From Symbiodinium natans (Eukaryota; Sar; Dinophyceae; Suessiales; Symbiodiniaceae), in the NCBI GenBank assembly GCA_905221605.1, contig CAJNDS010002549.1, positions 1 through 64,000 of the forward strand: DNA of 64,000 nucleotides, written 5' to 3'. This document shows, in pieces, positions 40,892 to 51,060 of the stretch; position 1 is the first letter of the stretch, and each line of letters starts with the position of its first letter. The translations under genes and the position numbers were made by a program. The notes beneath the pieces were generated by a model that searched no databases, was not told the DNA's origin, and was given only the letters and a program-made list of their open reading frames with translations.

Positions 40892-40903
40892 AAACCGTGC
40901 CCC
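40892..40903 (+). repeat. Target-site duplication, right copy
   Basis: AAACCGTGCCCC immediately after the A-rich tail. The three leading As are ambiguous with the tail, so the duplication is 9 to 12 bases. Confidence 0.88.
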
Positions 40904-42751
40904 TGGCCCGGACGGCCTGACATGTGAACTCTATTGGATTGACGACGGTACTATGCGCGACGCACTCCTTTCTTTCTTTGAACTTGTGCGCTGCTGGGCG
41001 GTGGTGCCGTCAGTATGGCGCTCCGCGGTTGTCACGCCGCTGCACAAAACTGGCGCTGAAGATGAGTTCACCAATTACCGGCCCATCAGCCTGCTCTGTT
41101 GCGGCCTCAAGGTCTTTGAAAGGCTGGTCCTCCCGCATGTGAACCCGCGCATTGATGAGAGCCAAGCTGGCTTCAGGTGGGGCGCCGAGGAACAAATTTA
41201 TACCCTCGTCGAAACGCTGCGCCTCCGTGCCCGCAAAACGCGCCTTTTGTGCTTTGTTGATGTGCGCAAAGCGTTCGATGCAGCATGGAGAGATGCCGTC
41301 CGCGTCCAGCTCGCTGCTATCGGTGTCACAGGCTCCACGTGGCGGGTTTTGGATGACCTTCTCGGTGCAACCTGTGCGAGAGTACTGGTTAATGGCACGT
41401 TGTGTGAGCCATGGGATGAACGGGCCGGCGTCCGCCAAGGCAGCGCGCTTGGCCCCCTTCTGTTTAACATCCTTTTAGATGGTATTTCGGCTGCCGTTCG
41501 TGCAGCTTGTCCTGGTGTCCCTCGTGCGCCGCGTGTAACTTTGTTGTTATACGCTGATGATCTATTGGCCGATTCGGAGAGTGGCCTGCAACGTGCACTT
41601 GACGCCATTGGCGCTTGGGGAGCCCGTTGGCTTTTTTCTCCTTTGGCATAGGCCCCGATAAGACAGTTGTTCTTGCTGTCGGCTGTAGGTCTCGTGACTT
41701 TTGGTTTGTGCTTCAGGGCTCCGTTGTCCCTGTCGTCCCTGAGTATCGCTACTTGGGTGTCATTTTCCGGGCTTCCAAAAGATGGAACAAGCAAACCGAC
41801 AGGTTGATCTCTAAAAGCACCCGCAAATTCCACCAATGCATTGCCTGGGCAGCAAGCCGTGGTTTGCACACGAGTTTTCGCCGCAGCCTATTTCAGTCAT
41901 ATGTGCTGCCTTCAATGACCCATGGTGCTTGATAAGCATGTGCGCGAGCTGGGGCGGCGCTTGCTGTGTTGGCCAGCAGGCGCACCCAATGCAGCCGTTT
42001 TGGGTGAACTCGGTTGGGACCCATTCGCGGTGCAATTCCTGCGTGGGCAGGCCAGTTTGCTTGGTCGCCTTTCTTCGGCCACCCCTGGTGGCATGCACCG
42101 TGGTCTTGCTGCTCGGGTCTTTCGCTACGCTGTTGGCGTGCCAAGTTCTTGGGCAGCTGGAGCTTCTCGAGCCTTGAATTCGGCAGGCGTGACGTTGCCT
42201 CATGAATTTGGCTTGGGTCCCGGTAGCAACCTCCGCGTTTTGCAGCGTTGGAGGCATCGTTGTGTACGCCCAGTCCTCGACCGCGTCGGTTGGCGTGCGC
42301 GCCAGGTTGAGGCATCTGAACTTGCATCGCTGGCCACCTTCATCCAGTGTCATCCTGACTTGGATTTTTCACAAAATGTTCATGCTTCTCGGCTGCCATC
42401 CTCGGCGGTCAGGGAATGGACATTGGCTAGGTGTGGCCACCATCCCTTCTTGGATGGCCGTGCTGCCTGCACCGTGGCCTCAACCATCCATGCCTCTGCG
42501 GGTGCGATGATTGGAGCCTACTTCATGCCTTGCGCGTGTGCCCTCTTTTTTCGCCCTGGAGGCGCATATGGGTGCAACGGTTGCCAACTCTTAGCTGCAA
42601 CTGGGATGTACTGTCTGACGACAGCCTTTTGCGGCTCGTGTTTGCGCCGCAGGAGATGGGCAACACGCGTTCATCTACGATTGCCCATGTGCTCTTCGTT
42701 GCAAGCGTCTGCCGAGCGCAGCGATCTTTGCTTGAGAGCTTAGAGTCTTAG

Positions 42752-43139
42752 AGCCTTGACGCGGCTGTTGTACCATCACTCCGTTGTATATATGTTTCTT
42801 CTTGCTGCTTTCAGCAGCGGCGTCGTGATGCTGTTTCGTATTGATGTTTGCTCACTTACTTATTTTTTGTACCAGGACGCATGCTGCTGACGTGGCCCAT
42901 TCTGTCTATACACATGATTTGTTTCACTTCTTTGTCGTTGCGGACCGCAAGTCGCTTGTTTCAGGATTCATGCTGCTTGCCCACTGCTGCCTGCTAGAAG
43001 TCCGGTTGTGCTAGGCTGGGCCCCATGACGTTGGCCATTGGCAGATGCACATCCTTTCGTACCGCGGCCCACTCGATGAGTACGGAAGTCATATCGAGTT
43101 GCCGACTCCACTTCTGGCAGCCTCACACGCGCCATAGAC
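42752..43139. other. 3' region of the family A LINE and unassigned DNA
   Basis: Follows the LINE stop codon; T-rich, with no clear tail or target duplication. From about 43000 it may already be the 5' part of the next LINE. Confidence 0.35.
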
Positions 43140-45200
43140 CAGCATCTGTCAAAAGGCCGGTGTGCGCAGCGATGTTCCCCAAGGAGAGGTGAACCGGTTG
43201 ACCCGCTCGACGGGCAGGAGCTCGCTCTGGGGGAGCTCCTTGCGGGTGCCCCCCCGCCCCAGCCCAGCAGGCCGGGGCATGGGCCGCTGCCGCCGTAGAC
43301 CCACTGCTCGTAGTAGTAGCGGCAGCAGCAGCAGCAGCCGCAGCAGGAAGAGAGCAGACTCCCCGCGAGTAAAAAGGTGCGTGAGAAAAAAACAGGAGAG
43401 GGATGCGAGCAAGGTGACCCGTTGGCTCCGGCACTTTTTGCCCTCGGCCAGCATGCCGCTTTGTGCCAGGCCTCATCCGCGCTCCACTCCTCCGAGCGGC
43501 TGTTAGCGTTCCTCGGCCCTCGACGACCTGTACGTCCTAACCACGCGGGATCGTGCCCGTGAGGCTCGTGACACTGTGGTGCAGGCAGTGCAGGAAGGGT
43601 GCGGCATAGCTTCCAACGATGGCAAAACTCGGGCGTACTGCCATGCCGGAGGTGCGCCCCCACCAGGCATGGCTGAGCTGGGCGCGGACGCGTGGCGGGG
43701 AAACAAGGCTCCCTCCGAGCGAGGTTTGGTGGTCTTGGGCACGCCCATCAGCCACCCCCACTTCATAGCGTCATGGGCGGAAAGTCGGATGCGCACCGAG
43801 CAAAAGCTTCTGAGCCAACTGCCGCGCCTCCCCGACCTGCAGTGTGCGTGGCGTCTCCTCGCTATGTGCGCATCACCACGGGCCAACCACACGCTGCGCA
43901 CAGTGCCAAGGTCAAGGTCAAGGTCAAGGTCAAGCCTGATGCCCGAAGGTGGCCCATTTAAGGCGCAGCGCACAGTGCCACCACTTGACATTGCAGGCTA
44001 TGCCCAAGCCCATGATGACGCCGTGTGGCAGACCTTGCAGGCCTGCCTTGGCGGGGTCGCGTCAGGCGAAGTGGACGGTGCACGGGCCCTGGCGACCCCC
44101 CCCGTCATCGCAAGGCGGGCTGGGTCTAGCGAGCGCGGTCCGTACCGCGCCCGCTGCGTACTGGGCGGCGTGGGCTGATGCACTCCGTATCCTTGGCGAG
44201 TGCGCCCCGGCTTTAGCCGAGGCCTGCAGCTGGAGGCAGAGGTAGTGGATGCAGCATGCCTTCGTAGTGCCGCGGTGGCACGCAACCTCCTTCGAACTGA
44301 AGGCTGTGAGGAGTGCCCGTCCTGGCGAGCCATCATGGATGGCGCGCGCCCACCAGCAGTGACTGGGAGGGGCCTAGGCGATTGGCCGCATGGCTGGCAG
44401 CACAGTGCGTCGCGAACTCGCAACTACACTTCCGCGAACGCACGTTGCTGCCAGCCTTGCCACCAAGCGCCTGCGCGCTCTTGCATTCTCAAGCTGGGCC
44501 GCACGCGGGCACCTGGGTCACAGCCATTCCAGCGGAGCCTGCCACCACACTGCCTCCGCAAGCAATGCAGCTCGCCTTGCGCCGCCCATCTCCCGGTTGC
44601 GGCGAGCTCGTCGACACGTTCGGCGATCATGCCTTGGCCTGCCCTCGCGCAGGGCTGTTGGCTCGGCGAGCAAAGATCGTTGAACGGGCATGGGTGAGGG
44701 TCGCACGCGAAGCTGTTGGAGCAGACGGCCAGGTAGTCCCGCAGCAATGGCTCTGCAACACCACTGCTCCTGGCGTTGCCCCCAGACGACAAATGCCGTC
44801 TCGACTTGGTGATCTACGGAGCAACGCCTATGGGTGGAGAGTTGTGCTATGATGCGACCCTGGTGTCGCCGCTCACGCGCACGGGCCAGCCCCAACCCTG
44901 CGCTGCCGCGCACGGCAGCGCCATGCTGCGGGTGGCCGAGCGGCGGAAGCAAACTTCTACCCGGAGCTCAGCGCGGGCGGTCCGCAGCGGCTCCTCGTCC
45001 TCTGGAATGAGGCAGCGCAGGGGCTCGTCAGAGCCCCGCCGGCACTGCGAGCTGCGGCCACATCCGCCTGGACAAGACGGTGGTGGGCGGCTCTGGCTGT
45101 AGCGCAGTGACCAGCACGGCCCTAGGAAGCCCACGGCCCGCGCCGCCACACGCGGGCCAGCTTGACCAGGTGCTCGACCTCGCCGACACTGCGGGGCCGA
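43140..45200 (+). pseudogene. LINE element, family B: reverse transcriptase to C-terminus, interrupted by a short nested LINE
   Basis: Reads DVPQGE at 43171-43188, is interrupted, then resumes GCEQGDPLAPALFALGQHAA, a standard reverse transcriptase block. The catalytic block LAFL-DDLYVLTTRDRA is split by a 7-bp insertion (ggccctc) at about 43517. Then come DGKTRAY, GLVVLGTPISHPHF, a variable region with a GGTCAA repeat (43907-43933), and the C-terminal module GELVDTFGDHALACPRAG, LARRAKIVERAWVRVAREA and CYDATLVSPLT (44610-44890). Further frameshifts follow to about 45200. Inactive. Confidence 0.8.
43189..43393 (+). mobile_element. Short nested LINE 3' end (about 205 bp) with 7-bp target-site duplication
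   Basis: Interrupts the family B reverse transcriptase between PQGE and GCEQGD. AGGAGAG occurs at 43182-43188 and 43394-43400. The insert ends AAAAAGGTGCGTGAGAAAAAAAC, nearly the same 3' end as the insertion at 40209-40891, so both come from one LINE family or subfamily. The weakly similar PLDGQELALGELLAG frame suggests that it includes the last codons of the family B protein. It also contains a CAG/TAG trinucleotide run (43310-43350). Confidence 0.78.
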
Positions 45201-46740
45201 GCCGATTGCCGCTGCGCTAGCCCGCTAGCCGTAGTGCGGCGGTAAGGGTGACTAGAGTAGGGTAACTCGACCTCACAGGACCTCTATCATGCAGGCGGAA
45301 ATTGTCCGAGGAAGAGAAAAAGAAACAGATACAATGTCCGCGACACCCAGCGCATTCGCATTCGCCCGTTCGAGTTGAAGTGAAACGACACCACGACCAC
45401 GGTTCTATGAGGACATGGAGGGGGAAAACGACAACATCACCGCCGCGTTCAGGCAACAAGGTACATGTGGGAAATGATGCTTGCAAACCGCGTGGAACAC
45501 GTGGACAATCCCAAAAACATTAACAATTTCCCACCATTTTTTTCGCCGTTTGGTTTTGCTCTTCTCCAGAACTATGCTGTTCTTCAGGTAGCGCGCAGTC
45601 CAACCGATCTTCACCATGTAGCCATATGTAGCCCAACAATTAGTAAAACAATCCTGCCCCGCCGCAGTGCCAGCAACCAACCAGTCGAGGGTTCGGGTCT
45701 GCGACGGCAATCGGTCCTTTCGACTAATGCAAATAGGATCAAGTGCAGACGAGGTTAGAACAAGCTCATCAGCGCTGTGCCGCGCACGGGCCCAACTCTA
45801 ATGACGGGTCGCCTACGTAGTCCTGAACACACAGTACTGTGAGGATACATGGTTCGTATCGCGTACAGTGCGTGGCCAGAGCAGGTTTGAGCGAGCGGGT
45901 ATACCGGGTGGTGACCCAAGCGCGTGTTTCCATCGTGAGCTGAGTTGCACGCCGATTGATTCGATGGTACTTTTGGTTTAGGTGCCCGAGCAGATCATAC
46001 AGCAGAGAATGCCGACTTGCGAAGACAGCATTTACCTCGGTCGTTCCCACCTGTTTCAGTGATGGAGAACGGATGCCGCACGTGAAGCGAGGCTGAGTTC
46101 ATGCATGGCGGAGTTGGAGAGCCTCCGGCAGGAGAATGAAGGTGGAACACATCGTGTACATAGACGGTGCAAAATCTGTGCCAACCATGCTTTTCGTCAT
46201 TTCAACTAAAGTAGCGTGATGCCAATGATTGCAACGGCCTGAGGTGCGTAATGGGTCAACAGAAAAACCTTTTCGCACGGTGAACACGTACGGTGAACAT
46301 TGATATTTTGAACATTCACTGTAGCATTGGTGGCAAAAAGAGCGGAGATATGGTGTGTAGGTGGCATGTACCAAGAAGACATGGTGTTGGGAGGCCTCAA
46401 CGCCCACAGGGCAACGTCGCAACAGGTTTTGGGCCGAGGAGATGCATGAGTTACAGCTGTTGCCCATTCCGCTTGTAAATTTTGGGCCATCATTTTCGGC
46501 CTTGCTTCTTTGGCTTGTGTTTTCTTTCCACTGAGGTCATGCAGCAACTCCATGCAGAGAGAACAGAGTTTAGTGCCTAGAATGTGAAGCGTATTCGTGC
46601 TAATATTGACAATGACAAGGGTTAGTTGCGTGCGCCTGCCCAAGGTTGCAACAGGCGCACCTGAAATTACAGGAAGAGCACCAACAAAGCTAGTTGCTCA
46701 GTGGGTCCGCTGTCAACAAGTTCTGGATGGTTGATGTTGA
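45201..46740. other. Unassigned intergenic DNA
   Basis: No gene recognised on either strand. A minus-strand frame at 46206-46643 (145 residues) has a charged stretch (SGKKTQAKEARPKMMAQ) but no family match that I can name. Confidence 0.4.
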
Positions 46741-47103
46741 TTTTGGGTGGGGTTTGGTTGGGTTTTGGTAGGTTGGGTTGGGTTTGGGTTGTTTGGGTTG
46801 TTTGGGTTGCTTGGGTTGTTTGGGTTGTTTGGGTTGTCTGGGTTGTCTGGGTTGTTTTGGTTGTTTGGGTTGTTTGGGTTGTTTGGGTTGTTTGGGTTGT
46901 TTGGGTTGTTTGGGTTGTTTGGGTTGCTTGGGTTGTTTGGGTTGTTTGGGTTTTTTGGGTTGTTTGGGTTGTTTGGGTTGTTTGGGTAGTTTGGGTAGTT
47001 TGGGTTGTTCGGGTTGTTCGGGTAGTTCGGGTTGGTGGGGTTTGTCGCGTTGCTTGGGTTGCTTGGGTTGCTTGTTGCTTGCGTTGCTTGCGTTGCTTGC
47101 TTG
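46741..47103 (+). repeat. G-rich 9-bp satellite (GGGTTGTTT)n, then GCTTGGGTT/GCTTGC units
   Basis: About 25-30 units of GGGTTGTTT, opening with GGTTTGGTTGGG variants and ending in GGGTTGCTT and GCGTTGCTT variants. All six frames stay open through it, giving false Leu-Phe-Gly or Asn-Pro-Asn proteins. The evenly spaced GGG runs on the plus strand could form G-quadruplexes. It is not the plant-type telomere repeat TTTAGGG. Confidence 0.92.
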
Positions 47104-47205
47104 TTTAATGGCTGGTTGGTTGGTTGGTTTGTTGGTTGGTTGGTGGGGTGGTTGGTGGGGTGGTTGGTGGGGTGGTGTGTTTCTGTGGTAGTGGTTGGGT
47201 GGTGT
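47104..47205 (+). repeat. GGTTGGTTGGTGGGGTGGTT repeats
   Basis: Short GGTT tetranucleotide run followed by three units of GGTGGGGTGGTT. It continues the G-rich tract from the 9-bp satellite. Confidence 0.85.
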
Positions 47206-47796
47206 GGGACAGTGTCTCTCCCTTCTCCTGCCCCCTCCAACCCCTTTCTCCCTCGGTGCAGCATGCTAGTTTCAACCATTGGTTTGAGGATGAGGGTTTT
47301 CGGGGTTGATGCGTACGGGCAGTGACTTCGCCAATCGGACGTCCGACCCTTGGTGCTGCAGGTAGCGTGGAGCGGGGACGATTTCAGGACTTACATGGCA
47401 AGAGACTCGGTGGGGGCAGGTGCGTGGCCAAGTGTGTTGTCATGAAGCATCTTAGGCCAGGAACAGGAGCACCGGCAAAGGTTGGAGCCATGAGCTTAGC
47501 CTCGCCAGGCTGCACATGTACCCCGCCGAAGATAGTTGTTCCACAAAACGTGTGCTTGTTTGAATCTTGATGCCGTAAGCCGTAAGCTGGCTATTGACTT
47601 GCACATGTAGAATGGCAGATCACATGCAACACGCCCCAATGAAAGGCACATGATAACTGTTCACGGATGTAGTCAGCTCGTGCAAAGTTTGCCACAGCCG
47701 CCTTGCCGAAGATTGTCCCGTCCTCGTGGTCTTACCCGAACATGTGGCCTTGAAGCCGAATCTTTATGCCTCGTTGCCCTTCGTTCGTTTGGAGCT

Positions 47797-48954
47797 ATGG
47801 ACGAAGCTCGTGCAATGCTGGATGCCCTCATGGGGCCGAGCCGCAATCAGACCAGCAAAGACTCCGAGATGCCAGACTTCGCCGACGAAAAAGTGCTTTG
47901 CCCAGTCAGTCAGTTTGTAATGGTCGGGGGTTTTTCTCTTCGTAAATTCATGTTAGTTCCACTCCTCGCTTTTTTGTGGGCCAAGGTTTGCAAGAACTTT
48001 TTGGTGGGATTTTGTCCACACGATTGGTTTACAGCGAGCAGGCGCAAGATGGCACCGTGCAGCAAGATCCATTCAGAAGTTCTGCGGGAGACCTTTGAAG
48101 CTCACCCCGACGTCACCAAGTATAGACGACAGTTCGAGGAGCAGTTCTTAAAATACCTGGAGAAAATCACTCGTGAGTGTGACATGTTTATAGGGCGGGA
48201 GAAGATCAAGTGTAGACCCAAAGGTTCGGGGGGCGTCACCACCCGAATGCCACCAGATGTCCAAGAAAAGTATGAGAATTTGCAGAAAGAGCATCAGAAG
48301 CTGGTGAAGGAGGCTGAGGAGACAGCGGACGAGTCACTCAGCCGGAGTAACGAGCTCACACGTCAAGCCGTTGAGGTGGAGCAGGAGATAAGTGACTACC
48401 AGAAGCGGTACCGCTTTGAGTTCCCTGGTGAAGAAGTCTGTGATGTTTGTGGCGTGCGTTACGCCTCGCAGGCAGAGGACAATCCCGATTGGCATGAACG
48501 TGCTTCGCACCTTAATGGCAAGATGCACCATGGCTGGTTGCAGATCCGCCAGAAGCTGCAAGAGCTCAGGGAGAAGGAACGACTCTGGGAGCGAGAAGAT
48601 TATCGGGAGAAGCAGAAGAAAAAGGAAAAAAAGGACAAAGGGGACGGAGAAGGTAAGGGGGGCAAGGATCGTAAGCGTGGAAGGACCACCTCGAGCGACC
48701 AGAGCAGACATCAGAAACGGCAAGGTTCCAAGGCGAAACGCTCGCGGAGCCCCAAGCGGAGCCCCAAGCGGAGCCCCAAGCGGAGATCGCAGAGCGTCAA
48801 GCGGAGCCTTAAAAAGTCCTCCAAGAAGCTTTCGAGGAAGGGACAAAGCCGATCCAGTTCGGCATCTGCGAAGGCGCGGCACAAGAATCGCAAATCCAAG
48901 GCCTCCAAGGGCCGCGACAAGAAAGCCAGGAGCAAGCGTTCCAGTTCCAGTTGA
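47797..48954 (+). CDS. LUC7-like U1 snRNP splicing factor, one 93-bp intron
   Basis: LUC7 proteins belong to the U1 snRNP and help select 5' splice sites in the nucleus. Exon 1 is 47797-47892 and exon 2 is 47986-48954; the product is 354 residues, close to animal LUC7-like proteins. MDEARAMLDALMGPSRN is the family start. Zinc finger 1 is C34, C42, C57, H61 (FLVGFCPHDWF then CSKIH). A coiled coil spans about 123-175. Zinc finger 2 is C184, C187, H207, H213 (VCDVCG then HLNGKMH). The tail from 240 on is Lys/Arg/Ser-rich, including a 12-bp repeat coding RSPK. The intron is inferred because the family runs EK directly into VCKNFL. The intron (GTGCTT to CCAAG) is in frame and stop-free, so the genomic frame stays open. 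That frame also extends upstream to 47650; the start at 47797 is chosen from family length. Confidence 0.9.
   Translation: MDEARAMLDALMGPSRNQTSKDSEMPDFADEKVLCPVSQFVMVGGFSLRKFMLVPLLAFLWAKVCKNFLVGFCPHDWFTASRRKMAPCSKIHSEVLRETFEAHPDVTKYRRQFEEQFLKYLEKITRECDMFIGREKIKCRPKGSGGVTTRMPPDVQEKYENLQKEHQKLVKEAEETADESLSRSNELTRQAVEVEQEISDYQKRYRFEFPGEEVCDVCGVRYASQAEDNPDWHERASHLNGKMHHGWLQIRQKLQELREKERLWEREDYREKQKKKEKKDKGDGEGKGGKDRKRGRTTSSDQSRHQKRQGSKAKRSRSPKRSPKRSPKRRSQSVKRSLKKSSKKLSRKGQSRSSSASAKARHKNRKSKASKGRDKKARSKRSSSS
47893..47985 (+). other. Intron of the LUC7-like gene
   Basis: 93 bp, GT at 47893 and AG at 47984-47985. Length is a multiple of three with no stop in frame, so retention would add 31 mostly hydrophobic residues between residues 32 and 33, inside the first conserved block just before zinc finger 1. 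Confidence 0.75.
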
Positions 48955-49199
48955 CAAAGAAGCTGTTCAAAAGTGACATGGGCTGTGACATCATGTGGCG
49001 CAGTGTGACATCATGTGGACATCATTCACTCTTGTGATGGAGCGGAGCTGACGTGCATGGGGTGAGAGTGGAGAAAGACTGTGAGCTCGAGGTTGCAGCT
49101 GCAGGCCCAGGCGGATGAGAGGGAGACCACACTGAATGCTCGTCAGGAGTTTGTCCTGCTCGCCTTTGCAAGCTGTGGTTGCAGTAGAAGGAGTCTTTG
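48955..49199. other. 3' flank of the LUC7-like gene
   Basis: Contains two copies of TGTGACATCATGTGG (about 48980-49012) and a third partial one. No gene. Confidence 0.45.
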
Positions 49200-51060
49200 C
49201 TTGTCAAACTAGGAGCAGCTACTGTCCAGGAGATGTTGCAGAGACAGCATCAGAAGGCCGTGGCTTGTGCAAAGGAAACTCGTATCTTAGCATCTTTAGG
49301 ATCTTCTCGTAGTGGATGCGTGACAGGTCTGGGAAGATCTGCAGCAGGCGCAGCAGAAACACAACGACAAGGTCCATCATCTGCGGCCGTTTTTGCAGGG
49401 TTTCATGTCTGATCGATTTCGCACATTTGCAGGAGAGACACCTGCGAGCCTTTGTTCGATTGGCGTAGGAGACTTGAATCCTGGCTTCCCGGCTTCCCTG
49501 CCTCCTTTCCACTTCTGGAGTTTTCGCGGCTTCAAGGCAAGATGCTTTCTCGATGGTCACAGAGCTACAGGCTGTGGCTATGGCTTTGCATCAGAAATGA
49601 AAGTAAACTCTCTGTGCCTTTTATGACTGAGGATAATTTCGTTGAGCAGACGCGCCGATACCAGGAGCAGGGTTCCTGGTACATCAAGAACATCATCGAA
49701 TGTTGATGGCTGTGTTACTCATGCTGACAGAGGTTGTCGCAGCGTGTCCGAGCCCAACAGCAAGAGATGCAGAAGGACATTTTGGAGGCCAGTAGCCGAA
49801 GTCTCGGTTTAAGTCGGGGGTTCATGAATGTGCCTGAGTTGCACAAGCACCGCTCCTACACTTTGCCCACAAGCGCATGCTTATTCATCAGTCTCGAAAA
49901 AACTAGGGTTTCATGCAGCTGGGGGAAGCAGAAAGCAAAGGAGCGCAGGGGTGACTTGACTCAAGGAGAAATGGCTGCCTCGCTATTGCCGGGCTTGTTT
50001 AGGATCCAATGGTGCCCGTGTGAGTCTGAATCACAAGCCGGCTCAAAGACTGGTCCAATGCAGCCTCCATCACAGCCTCATTCTCGAATCCTGGCTGTCA
50101 ACGACTGAACAGGTTAACTTCTGGAGATGACGTTTCCAACACGGGGAGACAGACAGAAATCAGCTGGTTCAGCGTCTCCATACTGGGTTCTTTTGTGTGA
50201 AAAATATGGTGTATGCTTTTTGCATGTTAACGCACGAGAAATAGCAAGATGTGGTTCAGCAGGTGGACTACTACATGTATATTGATCTCTTTCTTTTCAA
50301 CGCTTGAAAATCAAGATTCGCTCGTGCACACGGTTCCTCATGCTTCGCGAATCTTGGTACAGTCAAGACATGTAGTCTGCAGGTTTAGAGATTCGATGTT
50401 GTTGATTCTTAGCTCGGCTAGTACGGTGGAGGCGGAGCAGGTGGCTGTTCTTTCTCGCCAGTATGCCGGCGAGCTCCAAAGTCTTTTAGGTGCAGCTTGC
50501 GTGGATTGTAGTCTGCGATCAGACAGGTTTTCGAGTTTTCCGCTTCCGCAGGTCACACGCGCGACATGAACTCGGCAGGGGAGGACGCAACGCTGCAAGG
50601 CACGTTTGGCGAGGAGTGTTATGTCTGGTCGCGAGGATCAATGGAAGCACGAGGCACACCGGCTTGAAGAGCAACTGCACAGCCTTGCGGCGTCGCGGCC
50701 CTCAGAGAGTTCTGGACTTTGCTTCTCCCTTCGTCATTGTCGTTTCTGCCAAGCTCTCAGACCAGGAATCACCGAGAGGCAGCCAGGACTGTTCGTGAAT
50801 TCCGTCAGGCGCAATGCGCAGCATGCAAAACAAGAAGCCGCAAAGCGACAAAGCCCGCTCTTGTCGAGAGGCCGACGACGCGAGAAAGCAGGAGGCGAAC
50901 CGAGAGGTGCCGTAGGCCTCGAGCATGGCCTCGTGACCTGGCAGGAACTTCGCCGAACAGCCGACCAGGACATTCTGCACATGCTTTCAAAGTTCATCTG
51001 CCTTCTGCTTCTGCTTCTTACCTTCTTACCGGGACCCCATCAGTCACCATAGTTGTGGTA
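49200..51060 (+). CDS. Possible multi-exon gene of unknown function; structure unresolved
   Basis: Several plus-strand stretches read like exons bounded by AG and GT. They are 49436-49670 (containing RLWLWLCIRNESK and MTEDNFVEQTRRYQEQ), 49734-49805 (QRVRAQQQEMQKDILEAS), 50245-50300 (DVVQQVDYYMYIDLFLF), 50405-50495 (TVEAEQVAVLSRQYAGELQ), 50630-50700 (EDQWKHEAHRLEEQLHSL) and 50945-50990 (ELRRTADQDILHMLSK). Much of this is heptad-like and could be coiled coil. I cannot name a family, and the exon joints are not determined. The outer coordinates are approximate. Confidence 0.3.

Larger units (their letters stand above)
39641..42751 (+). pseudogene. LINE element, family A: endonuclease end, reverse transcriptase and Cys/His tail; interrupted by a nested LINE
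   Basis: In order: NRPFTHRSGSSIDLVLAS (end of the endonuclease domain, 39668-39725), a linker ending LVVQQLPANRAP-like at 40208, a foreign insertion, then GPDGLTCELYW continuing the same sentence at 40904. The reverse transcriptase follows: TPLHKTG, NYRPISLLCCGLKVFERL, FVDVRKAFDAAW, RQGSALGPLLFNILLDGI and LLYADDLL (catalytic YADD). A frameshift near 41637 precedes the thumb (EYRYLGVIF). After a further break the C-terminus reads LLCWPAGAPNAAVLGELGW and a Cys/His tail CLCGCDD-LLHALRVCPLF. It ends at 42751. At least three frameshifts plus the insertion make it inactive. Confidence 0.85.

Noticed and set aside
46741-47103. Interstitial telomere
   Set aside because: The unit is GGGTTGTTT, not TTTAGGG or TTAGGG, and variants drift towards other G-rich units.
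46701-47325. Gly/Leu- or Asn/Pro-rich open frames of 80-190 residues
   Set aside because: Pure translation of the 9-bp satellite; open in all frames on both strands.
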